Source: Candolleomyces eurysporus
Taxonomy: Eukaryota > Basidiomycota > Agaricomycetes > Agaricales > Psathyrellaceae
Length of the DNA stretch: 11,080 nucleotides
Direction: 5' to 3'
Assembly: GCA_027579435.1 (NCBI GenBank)
Contig: JANBPK010000500.1
Coordinates: 1-11,080, forward strand
Shown: positions 1 through 6,817 of the stretch, one piece after another
Position numbering within the stretch: position 1 is the stretch's first letter
How the letters are laid out: each line of letters opens with the position of its first letter
Notes under the pieces: model-generated
What the model was told of the DNA's origin: nothing
Seen by the model: only the letters and a program-made list of their open reading frames with translations
Database searches by the model: none
Translations under genes and position numbers: made by a program

Positions 1-545
1 TCGTCACCCCCGTCAATATTCTCCCTGTTCATTGCAGACGCAAAGACCAGACCAGGATTGGTGAGTTTGTGAAGGTGTCAAAGAGCAATTGTGTGAGGAT
101 TCCAACTTACCCAAGTCTTTTGAAGTGAAATAATGGGCGTCCAAGAACTGAATGATGTCCTCTAGAAAAGAGATTTAGCTGTAAGCGTTGAAAGAGTGCA
201 ATTTGGGCACCGTGCTTACTGTCTTTAGCAGAGACAGGGTATTCCACAGGCTCCTCCGAAAGGCTAGAGGAGGTACTGGTTTGAGAAGAGGTGCGAGCTA
301 CACAAGAACAATTATCTGTCTCAGCATTTGCCCGAGTAGAATTGGAGCACCTAGAGGAAGGGAGACATAGAAAACCTACACATGAAAGTGTAATCGTTGA
401 TGAGGTCGCCCAAGTGAATGGGTTGGTTGTGACGACCTCCATGATAGGTGTTCTTGTTCTTCTGTGCGATCTTGTTCCGGCCAACGTCCGCGTTCATTCC
501 GTTTGGAAGGAGCTCGGCGCGGATGGCGTCGTCCTTAGTTTGCAT
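1..545 (-). CDS. Gene A: small multi-exon gene of the Y-H motif family, 3' end cut by window edge
   Basis: Exons on the minus strand are 545-380, 315-220, 161-111 and 24 to beyond the left edge. Introns are 64, 58 and 86 bases, have GTAGGT, GTAAGC and GTAAGT donors, and are all phase 1. The start is the ATG at 545-543, about 105 bases after a TATA box. About 112 residues are visible. Residues 32-50 hold the family motif (N-T-Y34, H39-N-Q-P-I-H-L45, N50). A Ser/Thr-rich linker follows, then a segment reading KDIIQFLDAHYFTSKDL across exon 3. This segment and its flanking introns match gene B in position and phase, which supports both models. I do not recognise a named domain, and no signal peptide is evident. 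The first intron and the short last exon are the least certain parts. Function unknown. Confidence 0.6.
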
Positions 546-650
546 GATGTGTAGCGCGCGTGTGTTGTGGCGGGTGACGAGGTTTAGTAGAGCTTGATAT
601 GTGGGCGAATGAATGTGCTTGCTATTTGAAGTAGAACATCCGAGGTAAAG

Positions 651-660
651 GTTATATAGC
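651..660 (-). promoter_or_regulatory. TATA box of gene A
   Basis: The minus strand reads GCTATATAAC here, about 105 bases before the gene A ATG at 545. The following leader is rich in C and A with no obvious upstream open frame. The position suits a TATA-driven fungal promoter. Confidence 0.5.
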
Positions 661-832
661 CCACAGCCCAAGAGGGGCGGAGCCTTTTGTTCTTGTGATC
701 GCCACAGCAGTCAGAAGCTTACATTGTTGAACATATCGAGCGTAAGGCTGTGAACGGAAGAGTATTTAACTATATATATCGAAGCTCTGGTGTGGGTCCC
801 GAAGGGTAGTGAAGAGCAGAAAACAAAGTGTC

Positions 833-1066
833 ATGTCGTTGGCTTGGAGATTCAGGGTTGGCGAACAATTAACAAAGACCAAAACAATTAACAAAGAACA
901 AGAACATTATTCAAAGATATGTGTGTGTTCTCTAGCATGCTCGAACTTCCCAGGCAGCTTGCCCAGACTCAGCGAGGTCGATCATGCAAGCAAATGCCGT
1001 CGAGAGTGCTCGATATGGCTTTCTATCCAGCACCGTTATCTCGAACGCGAACTTGAACATTCGTAA
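833..1066 (+). CDS. Doubtful 77-codon open frame
   Basis: The ATG at 833 opens a 77-codon frame ending at 1066. It lies about 55 bases after a TATATATATC block at 771-780, a spacing like that of gene B. The predicted peptide is Cys- and basic-rich in the middle and ends in a short charged helix (HRYLERELEHS). It has no Y-H motif and no recognisable domain. Part of its N-terminus is encoded by a 20-base tandem duplication. An open frame of this size can occur by chance, so it is listed mainly because of the TATA spacing. Confidence 0.18.
   Translation: MSLAWRFRVGEQLTKTKTINKEQEHYSKICVCSLACSNFPGSLPRLSEVDHASKCRRECSIWLSIQHRYLERELEHS
865..903 (+). repeat. Two-copy tandem duplication, about 20 bases
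   Basis: Two adjacent near-identical copies share the core AACAATTAACAAAGA and differ just after it (CC versus AC). The block is AT-rich and looks like a simple replication-slippage duplication. Confidence 0.6.
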
Positions 1067-1189
1067 TTGATTAGAAGTGTTCATTTACATTATTAGTATT
1101 TCGGCGATAATAACTAAAGACGGGCAAGGCAGCTTGGAACTACAAATATGAGGACGATGGACGGTCAACGCGGTTCCGACAAGCGCTCT

Positions 1190-1662
1190 CTACAGCTCTT
1201 TCTCTCGTTCCACTACCTTCTTGTGGAGCTTGAGCATCTTAATACGAAGGCGCTCTAAAGGAGGCGTCAGAAAGGCTGAATCTATTGTTGCAGAGACTTG
1301 TCATACTCAGCTCCTCGTACGTTTTGTTTTCGTAAATGAATCGAAGAATCGCGTCTGAGAACGAAGAGGATAGGGAATCAGCAGGTGTACGCCAGCTCCA
1401 TGCCATTCATATCTCACCGTCTTGAGCTTTCGAAGCTAGATAGTTTGCGGTTAATCAGCGGGAGCGCTCGTCGAAGCGACTATGCATGGACAGTATACTC
1501 ACAGCTCTCCTCAGGTTGATCAGCAGCACGATTATTTGTCGTGGTTCCGCAATAGATCCCTTGTTCATGGGTCGTGTTGTTGTACGTGTTTTCGAAGTCG
1601 CCTTCCACTTCAAAGTTTTTCCGCGACGAGCTTTGCTTTGAGTTGGAGGATGGGCATGACAT
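1190..1662 (-). CDS. Gene B: 96-residue Y-H motif family protein with an 18-base microexon
   Basis: Exons on the minus strand are 1662-1503, 1435-1418, 1354-1307 and 1254-1190. Introns are 67, 63 and 52 bases, with donors GTGAGT, GTGAGA and GTATGA and CTGAY-type branch sites before the acceptors; all are phase 1. The ATG at 1662-1660 lies about 50 bases after a good TATA box. The 96 residues run as a Ser-rich start, then F17-E-V-E-G-D-F23, then the family motif (N25-T-Y27, H32-E-Q-G-I-Y-C38, N43). An acidic/Ser linker follows, then DDAILRFIYENKTYEEL (59-75), and a strongly basic helical tail rich in Lys (76-96). Exons 2-4 are open only in the spliced frame, which supports the model. The F-x-V-x-G-x-F stretch resembles residues 14-21 of gene E. 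No enzyme domain is present. Function unknown. Confidence 0.7.
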
Positions 1663-1710
1663 GGTGGTGCGTGTTGTTGGGCTGGGAACTCGCCAGTGGG
1701 AAGACCGCAC

Positions 1711-1720
1711 TAATTTATAG
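1711..1720 (-). promoter_or_regulatory. TATA box of gene B
   Basis: The minus strand reads CTATAAATTA, about 50 bases before the gene B start codon. This is one of the two best TATA boxes in the window. Confidence 0.65.
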
Positions 1721-1799
1721 TTTACAGCAGAGCCGATTCCGGAAAGATGACTCTGGCGATGTCAGACATAGCATATCCCGATTTGGCTGGCGATGGGGA

Positions 1800-1993
1800 T
1801 CACTTGAAGGGAGATATCTGACTGATTCTTCGATCGGGAGAGAAACAAAACGGCTGTCGTTGTAATTCTTTCACCAATGCAGTGACGTTGCTATGGAGAT
1901 AGTCCATGTCACTGTTCAAGTAGGTGCTAGCGGACGCCAGCTCTCACAAAAGCTCGAGAACAAAAGCAAGGTTACATACCGCATTTCCTCCAT
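1800..1993 (-). CDS. Gene F (tentative): 46-residue helical peptide, two exons
   Basis: A possible small gene has exon 1 at 1993-1980 (ATG GAG GAA ATG CG), a 53-base intron 1979-1927 (donor GTATGT, acceptor GCTAG), and exon 2 at 1926-1800 ending in TGA. The spliced peptide starts MEEMRTYLNSDMDYLHSN and continues as an amphipathic helix (TALVKELQRQ) before a short polar tail. The donor is strong and the exon 2 frame is protein-like, but exon 1 is only 14 bases and no TATA box is visible upstream. It may therefore be the last part of a longer gene whose earlier exons I could not find, or chance. It lies head to tail with gene B, ending about 80 bases before B's TATA box. Confidence 0.3.
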
Positions 1994-2691
1994 GATCAAC
2001 GTTAACTTCAGTTGCAGAACAAAATGTCATCACGACGCCTAGGGCACACAACAGATCGAGCACCGGGAAGGACTGACGCACTGCATAGCTGTGGATTGCT
2101 TTTGGTACAACTGCGGTAAAGTTTTCTTGAGTCAAGCCCTGGCTCAGAGTTTTTTTGAAAAGACGGGGTTGGGTTGGACCACGGTGGCTCCCAACCATGT
2201 GATAGGCTACCAAAAATGGTCCTGATTGCATCAAAACGGGTAAAAGAGGTGATGGGCTGCATTGTGGGTCCAAATGTGCTGGTTCGCGGAGTCTGAAATG
2301 ACTTTGGTCCCAAGCCGTCGACTGGGATGGAAAAGTGTCGGAAAACAGAGCCCATGTAGGGCCTCCAGTGTGGAGTGTCCCTCTCCCTAAATTCGGATGG
2401 TTCTGTACATACCTCTATTGCGCTTCCAACCTCTCGATAATACCTGTCTTTGCTAGAGACGTCGGTGATCGTGAATCAAATTCCTCACATCTGCTACTAG
2501 CGCTGAGATTTTGGTCCTGTGACGCCGGACCAAAGATGGGTTTTGTATGCCAGCCTAACATTTGAACCGTTCGAAAAAGCCGGGCTGTAAAATGCCTTTC
2601 CTTCTTCCTCCGATGTCGATTTTTCCACACCCCTACTACTTAATCTGGCCTAAATTTGAGGCCCAGACAGATTAAAAGCAGCAGACAGCCC
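1994..2691. other. Central intergenic stretch, divergence point of the cluster
   Basis: About 700 bases lie between the minus-strand genes (A, B, tentative F) and the plus-strand genes (C, D). Overlapping open frames of 71-115 codons occur on both strands, but none has convincing splice sites, start context or protein-like composition. The right end supplies the promoter of gene C. Nothing else was recognised. Confidence 0.4.
2670..2679 (+). promoter_or_regulatory. Weak TATA-like element of gene C
   Basis: ATTAAAAGCA lies about 45 bases before the gene C ATG, a spacing similar to gene B. The match to TATAAA is imperfect. Confidence 0.3.
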
Positions 2692-2724
2692 ATGAGCCCA
2701 AGTCCTTGTCAGTCTTTCTCATGA
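2692..2724 (+). promoter_or_regulatory. 10-codon upstream open frame whose stop overlaps the gene C start (ATGA)
   Basis: An ATG at 2692 opens a 10-codon frame (MSPSPCQSFS) whose TGA at 2722-2724 overlaps the gene C ATG at 2721-2723. If the transcript begins before 2692, ribosomes would finish the short frame directly on the gene C start. The layout fits translational control by termination and re-initiation, but the transcript start is not known. If transcription begins after 2692, the frame is irrelevant. Confidence 0.4.
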
Positions 2725-3483
2725 GTAGCCCAAGCAGCTCAGGCCCGCGTCCCTCGTCGTCGACCTCCGCTACCGACACTCCAAATCCATCTCTCCCGCC
2801 TATCCTCCTCGAATTTAACAACAATTACGATGAAGGCGCAGTGCACGATCAGCCCGTCCATATCGACGTCTCTGGTGCGTAATTTGGCACTGCTTCAGCT
2901 AATCGGCGCTGAGAACGATTCAGCCATAAAATCGACGCGGTCGGCGGTGATTCGTACGCAGAATACATACGACCATGCTACCCATGAGAATGATCTGCAC
3001 CTTGTCTCTGAAACCAATGTCGGTGTAACAACCACGGCCACCTACGCAAATGGCTCAATTCACCAGCAAACCATGAACCTCGACGAAGCTCGTAAGCAGC
3101 ATGCGGGAGAGGGGTGATTCATTTTACTGATGCTACTGGCCTTAGGAGAAGTGACAATAAAGAATAGCGCTATCTTTGAGAAGGGGGCCAAACAGTCAGT
3201 CAAAGTGACCGTCAAAGCAGGTAGGTGCTCACAGTCTGGTCAGCGTATCCTCTAATTGGATAGACATTATTTAGCCAAAGTAGTCTATGCCTTGCCCCCT
3301 TCAGCGCCAAGTCAAACCCTTCCTCAAATACCAATTTACGATGGACCGCCTCCACCAGTCATAGGCGAGAAGTATGAAGCCGTTTCGAAAGATTTGGACG
3401 ATAGTTTGGGGAGAGCCATTGGCCTCTTCAATAACACTGCCTGGGAACGCTTAGCCCCCGAGCAAGACACAAACAAACGATAA
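2721..3483 (+). CDS. Gene C: 201-residue protein with three Y-H motifs
   Basis: Exons are 2721-2874, 2924-3091, 3146-3220 and 3275-3483. Introns are 49, 54 and 54 bases with donors GTGCGT, GTAAGC and GTAGGT, all phase 1. The reading frame is continuous through every junction. Residues 1-28 are Ser/Pro-rich and disordered. Three motif copies follow: Y36 with H42-D-Q-P-V-H-I48, Y67 with H72-E-N-D-L-H-L78, and Y92 with H98-Q-Q-T-M-N-L104. A Val/Lys-rich beta-prone stretch follows (110-132), possibly a worn fourth copy (FEKGAKQSVKV). A Pro-rich linker leads to the C-terminal module 173-196 (LDD, AIG, F, RLAPEQ), shared with gene D. There is no signal peptide or membrane segment, so the protein is probably cytosolic or nuclear (inference). 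Function unknown; the family is defined here only by comparison within the window. Confidence 0.75.
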
Positions 3484-5054
3484 AGCGAAGGATTTACGTC
3501 GTTGGTCAAGGGCTGGACGCTGGGTGGACACTGGTTGGGTGGTACGGCACTGGGTAATGCATGGTCGGGATGTAATATCGCTGGTTGGATTATTGCGAAT
3601 GTTCGTATAGACCTGTTGCTTGTCTTTCGGAACGCATTTCAATGATCGGGCTCTGCATACAACCCATTCAGAGGACTTGAAGAAGTTGATGTACTTAATA
3701 CCCCCCTGTCTACTAACCATCTTGGCTTTCCTCTACAGAAGCAGTGCGTGAAAGCCTGAGACGGAAAGACCTGTGCCAGATACAGAAACCTGAAGTAGGG
3801 CAACCGATGAGCCGGGTTCAATCAGCATAGGTGTCCCTGCATCCTGTGAACATGGCGACTGCGAATGGCCCACAATTCCGAACCTATTTCATAAATGCAG
3901 ACCCTATATCTGCAGGGGTAGAAAGCAAGGCTTGGGAGGGCGGATACCGGACACAGAGAATTCACAGCAAGAGCAGGGAGAGTATAGCAGGGAGTAGTTA
4001 AAGTAGCGGGAATGCACAGAGTCCTGGTCTGGGAGGAGTCCTCTAAATTCGCGTACAGCGCACGATTTGTACCTAGTTCTGGTAGGCTGTTAGTCATGGT
4101 GAGCGCGTGAGCCCAAATCAAATGTTTGTTTGTCCAATTTGGATCCAGAGACGAAAGGCTTATGAACAAATTATGATCAATCCTCCTTCTCACACCTCAC
4201 ACCACACACAGCACCTCACATGCACGAGCATGCAGACCCTTGATCTCCATTGCCAAAATTTCCGCTCTCAGTCAAACGAAGGAGAACCTTGTGTGAGCCC
4301 GGTCATAGCCTGCGTGTTGGGTTGGGACAAAGTCTGGGGATCTAATTAGGCCACAGCAATCAGGTCTCGTTTCCATCTGTTGGCTATTTGGGAAAGATAT
4401 GGAACTCCCCAAGTCTACTAAAAGGCGAAGGATAAGGTCTCACTAGAGGCCGAATGCTCGTAGACTCTTTATCTGATGCTTACTTTAGACGAAGCAGACC
4501 GCGGTGAGAAAGAAAGGGTTACTAAGATGCCTTTTCTCGAGGGTCTCGTTAATGACCTTGCTGGTCATCCGGACTTGACAAAAATATCTTCATTAGATCG
4601 TTCTTGTGGACCTCATAGCACCAGAGGATTAATATCCTCGACTTGAACCGTGACTAAGGTGGGTAGCGACATAGACAAGCAGGGAGAGGGGGCTTCACTC
4701 AGGGGTAAGACGACGAAAATGGTTTGTGGCTGTGCAAGAACAACGTGAGTCCAATGGCCATCCAAGCACGAGTCTTCTTGCCAACCACAACCCCCGGAGG
4801 CCTGGCCGGTGGCAAATGCACGAGGCCATAAAAACGGCCAGTCTCTTCCTCTTTTTACTTGTCGGCAGGAGTCTACCGACCACTCAGTTTCCGCTCTATT
4901 GTTCTGACATTCAATTCCACGGCGCCATGGCAAAAGAATCCGCTCTCAAGCGCATATCCTTCGGCGAACGGGCGGGCTGAGACATGAGCGGAACGCATGG
5001 TCTTTTGTATCTCAGCTCTATCCTCTTCTGGGGGTTGAGCCACTCGACGAAAAT
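3484..5054. other. Intergenic stretch between genes C and D
   Basis: About 1.6 kb holds the 3' untranslated region of gene C and the distal promoter of gene D. Weak signals only: an exon-like segment at 3739-3830, a GGCC-flanked ATAAAA block near 4822-4837, and a minus-strand frame at 4873-5115 that runs into the next region. The many other open frames on both strands have no supporting splice sites or motifs. No transposon ends were found. Confidence 0.4.
3739..3830 (+). other. Orphan exon-like segment with a strong 3' splice site
   Basis: The sequence CTACTAACC, then a pyrimidine-rich run ending CTCTACAG at 3738, is a near-ideal fungal branch site and acceptor. The downstream frame reads AVRESLRRKDLCQIQKPEV and continues to TAG at 3830. 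The partner donor is unclear: GTTGAT near 3685 keeps the frame open but is weak, whereas GTACTT near 3691 would create a stop. It could be a 3' untranslated exon of gene C, the end of an unseen small gene, or a decayed exon. Confidence 0.2.
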
Positions 5055-5115
5055 TCGAATATATTCGAGGGTCATAGAACATTGAAGGAGGCGTGCCTTC
5101 ATTATTGTCTACCAT
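4873..5115 (-). CDS. Doubtful 80-residue minus-strand open frame
   Basis: An unspliced frame from ATG at 5115 encodes a hydrophilic 80-residue peptide containing FYDPRIYSNFRRVAQPPEED. Its composition is more protein-like than neighbouring frames, and a TGTAAAAGG block lies about 45 bases upstream on the minus strand. It overlaps the proposed TATA palindrome of gene D and lacks the Y-H motif. I do not recognise it. Confidence 0.22.
   Translation of the reverse strand: MVDNNEGTPPSMFYDPRIYSNFRRVAQPPEEDRAEIQKTMRSAHVSARPFAEGYALESGFFCHGAVELNVRTIERKLSGR
5055..5068 (+). promoter_or_regulatory. Perfect 14-base palindrome containing a TATA-like core, upstream of gene D
   Basis: TCGAATATATTCGA is its own reverse complement. 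It lies about 150 bases before the gene D ATG. The ATATAT core could act as a TATA box, giving a leader of about 120 bases, or the palindrome could bind a dimeric regulator. Both readings are inference. Confidence 0.35.
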
Positions 5116-5215
5116 CGATCGAGTTTTCTCTTTGTTGGCTCCCGGTCGCTGAAGTACCGCCTCCTTTTACACCAATTATCCTCTTTGTCCTCAAAGTTGC
5201 CCTCATCTCTTTGTC

Positions 5216-5977
5216 ATGGATCGTTCGGCAGAAGGACGACAGCCTCGCTCAGCTGTACAGTCATCCCAGGCAGCTGTTGTACGCCGTTCGTTCTTATCTT
5301 GGCTTTAGCTCAACTATACTCATACTATTCTCCAGAACCGTTCCGGATCTCGTCCTGCATCGCCGCCCTGTGTCTCCTACCGGCACCCTGGCTCCCGATC
5401 TTCTTCTCCACCCCCTCCCTACATTCAACCAGGCCTCTCGACGCCAGCTTCCGATGCACCTTTCGTCCCGCAGCCGACTACGGCCACCATAGACTCGCGC
5501 CTTGTGTCAGCCCACTACACGGATGGTAGCGTCCATGAAAATCCAGTTTACCATGCTCCAGGTATCGTGTTTGATCCCGATTAGTTCTGAAAGAGATATG
5601 CACTCAGCTCACTGTCTTTAGTTGATAATCAACACCAAGTGCGTGTACCTCGGGTCAAGCATGTCCGGATTACCTCTCGACCGCCTTCGCCACCCCCTAC
5701 TAGTCCTCGTCAATTGATGGTTCACGATGATCAAGCCCCTCCTTCTGGTGGAACAATACCCACAGCTTACCGTGTAGAAGAACCCATGCTCCCGCCCATT
5801 GGGCCAGGTTTCGAAGGTATCAACAGCGAACTCGATGACAGGCTCAGTAAGGCGATCGGGGGTTTCACTGTCTCTGCTTTTGGCCGCCTCGCCCCTGAAC
5901 AGCTTCAAAAAGAGGTAGCAGAGGAAGAAGATATTGGGACTCGCCCCCTGCATAAGGGTAAGCAGGCGGAGGAGTGA
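5216..5977 (+). CDS. Gene D: 214-residue Y-H motif family protein, paralogue of gene C
   Basis: Exons are 5216-5278, 5336-5561 and 5622-5977. Introns are 57 bases (GTACGC donor, phase 0) and 60 bases (GTATCG donor, phase 1). The start is the only ATG in frame with the downstream exons and without intervening stops. Residues 1-75 are Ser/Pro/Arg-rich and disordered. One motif copy lies at 81-99 (H-Y82-T-D-G-S-V-H88-E-N-P-V-Y-H94, N99), most like the third copy in gene C. A basic/Pro-rich linker (VRVPRVKHVRITSRPPSPPP) leads to the C-terminal module 167-190, with 15 of 24 residues identical to gene C and ending RLAPEQ. An acidic then basic tail of 24 residues follows. Part of that tail could be replaced by alternative splicing at 5958. 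Function unknown. Confidence 0.78.
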
Positions 5978-6039
5978 GATCAAACATGGAGTGTTGTTTC
6001 TTTAAATTTGTCTCTACGATTGATTGTCTTAATATGCAG
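5958..6039 (+). other. Possible alternative 3' intron of gene D
   Basis: A strong GTAAGC donor lies inside the last codons of gene D, and an acceptor AATATGCAG ends at 6039. Removing these 82 bases would replace the tail GKQAEE by VYVALA and a stop. The unspliced form gives an equally acceptable end, so this is offered as an alternative. Confidence 0.25.
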
Positions 6040-6700
6040 TATATATGTTGCTCTTGCATGAATCATTTTTGCGTCTCAGCTGAATTGTGGCATTGGGGTC
6101 CCAATCGACTCGCGGCTCCCTGTGGAAAATCATTGGGTCTAGCACAAGAGCTATCGAGGCGATTCGGGCAGTGCAGCCTCGTTCCTCGAAGCAAGAACAT
6201 TTTTTGCTCTCTGCAGTTAAAGGTCAAAGCAATCGCTCCGTGCTCCAGAGACTGGGCCTTGAGGCAGTTGCCACCGGGAGCCATTGCTCTGAGATGCACG
6301 GAATTGGCGCTCCAAATGAAAACGCAGGTTTGTCACTGTGTGGCGTGCACAGCATTCGACACCTTGGGAACACCCTTTCATATCGGGTGTGCTGATCGTC
6401 TGACTCAAGGCTGGATGGCGGTGCGTTCCCACTTCTGCTCCTTCCATTCAAGCGCCAAAGGGGTGCATATCTCGTGTACCTGACCACCGCCAGGACCCCT
6501 AAAGGTTCTTCCTTCTGCACAGATTTTCCATAATATCGCCCTTGTACCGCCTGTGAGTACAAAAGGAGAGGACACACTGGGCAACCAAGGTCCAACAACT
6601 ATCATCTTTCTAGCTAACCCAGCACAAAGCACACACAGCGGGCTTTGTCCTCGTTTCCCCTCGCGTGGTAATCGCACCACAAGTGCACACACCGGGGTTG
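5978..6700. other. Intergenic stretch between genes D and E
   Basis: About 720 bases contain the 3' region of gene D and the upstream promoter of gene E. Between about 6087 and 6450 several frames on both strands are open at once. The most protein-like is a plus-strand frame ending at 6395, but it has no start, splice or motif support. A short inverted repeat ATTGGG-GT-CCCAAT lies at 6092-6105. No repeats or transposon ends were recognised. Confidence 0.4.
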
Positions 6701-6710
6701 CTATAAAATC
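6701..6710 (+). promoter_or_regulatory. TATA box of gene E
   Basis: CTATAAAATC lies about 110 bases before the gene E ATG, implying a start near 6735. It is followed by a pyrimidine-rich leader (6757-6788), a common arrangement in fungal genes, and by a good start context (GAACCATGG). Confidence 0.65.
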
Positions 6711-6817
6711 ACAACGGGGCTATTTGCTGGACTCTCCCTATCACAACACACCCACTACCCTCATCGTCTCTTCTCCCTTCCTTCTTCGAGTCAAGTCGGC
6801 TCCTTGAGCACTGAACC

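Larger units (their letters stand above)
546..1189. other. Intergenic stretch between genes A and B
   Basis: This 644-base gap holds the leader and TATA box of gene A, a second AT-rich TATA-like block on the plus strand near 765-780, a weak 77-codon plus-strand frame (833-1066), and a short tandem duplication at 865-903. The last part should also contain the 3' untranslated region of gene B. Nothing else was recognised. Confidence 0.5.

Noticed and set aside
2008..2355. Two overlapping minus-strand open frames of 109 and 115 codons
   Set aside because: Neither continues across the strong donor at 1979 in a useful frame, and neither shows a domain. They may cover unseen upstream exons of tentative gene F, but nothing decides this.
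2000..2700. Possible transposon remnant in the central intergenic stretch
   Set aside because: No terminal inverted repeats, target duplications or transposase/reverse transcriptase fragments could be found by eye.
3484..3642. In-frame open stretch of 52 codons after the gene C stop, rich in Gly and Trp
   Set aside because: The stop context (TAA AGC) is not a known readthrough signal, paralogue D also ends shortly after RLAPEQ, and an open run of this length has roughly a 1 in 10 chance.
3822..4193. 123-codon minus-strand open frame
   Set aside because: Composition is not protein-like (scattered Cys, His and Pro), and no promoter, splice or motif support was found.
4613..4933. 106-codon minus-strand open frame
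   Set aside because: Trp/Cys-rich start and no recognisable domain; overlaps other equally open frames.
6087..6692. Several long overlapping open frames on both strands
   Set aside because: Openness in many frames at once points to base composition. No start context, splice partner or family motif supports any one of them.
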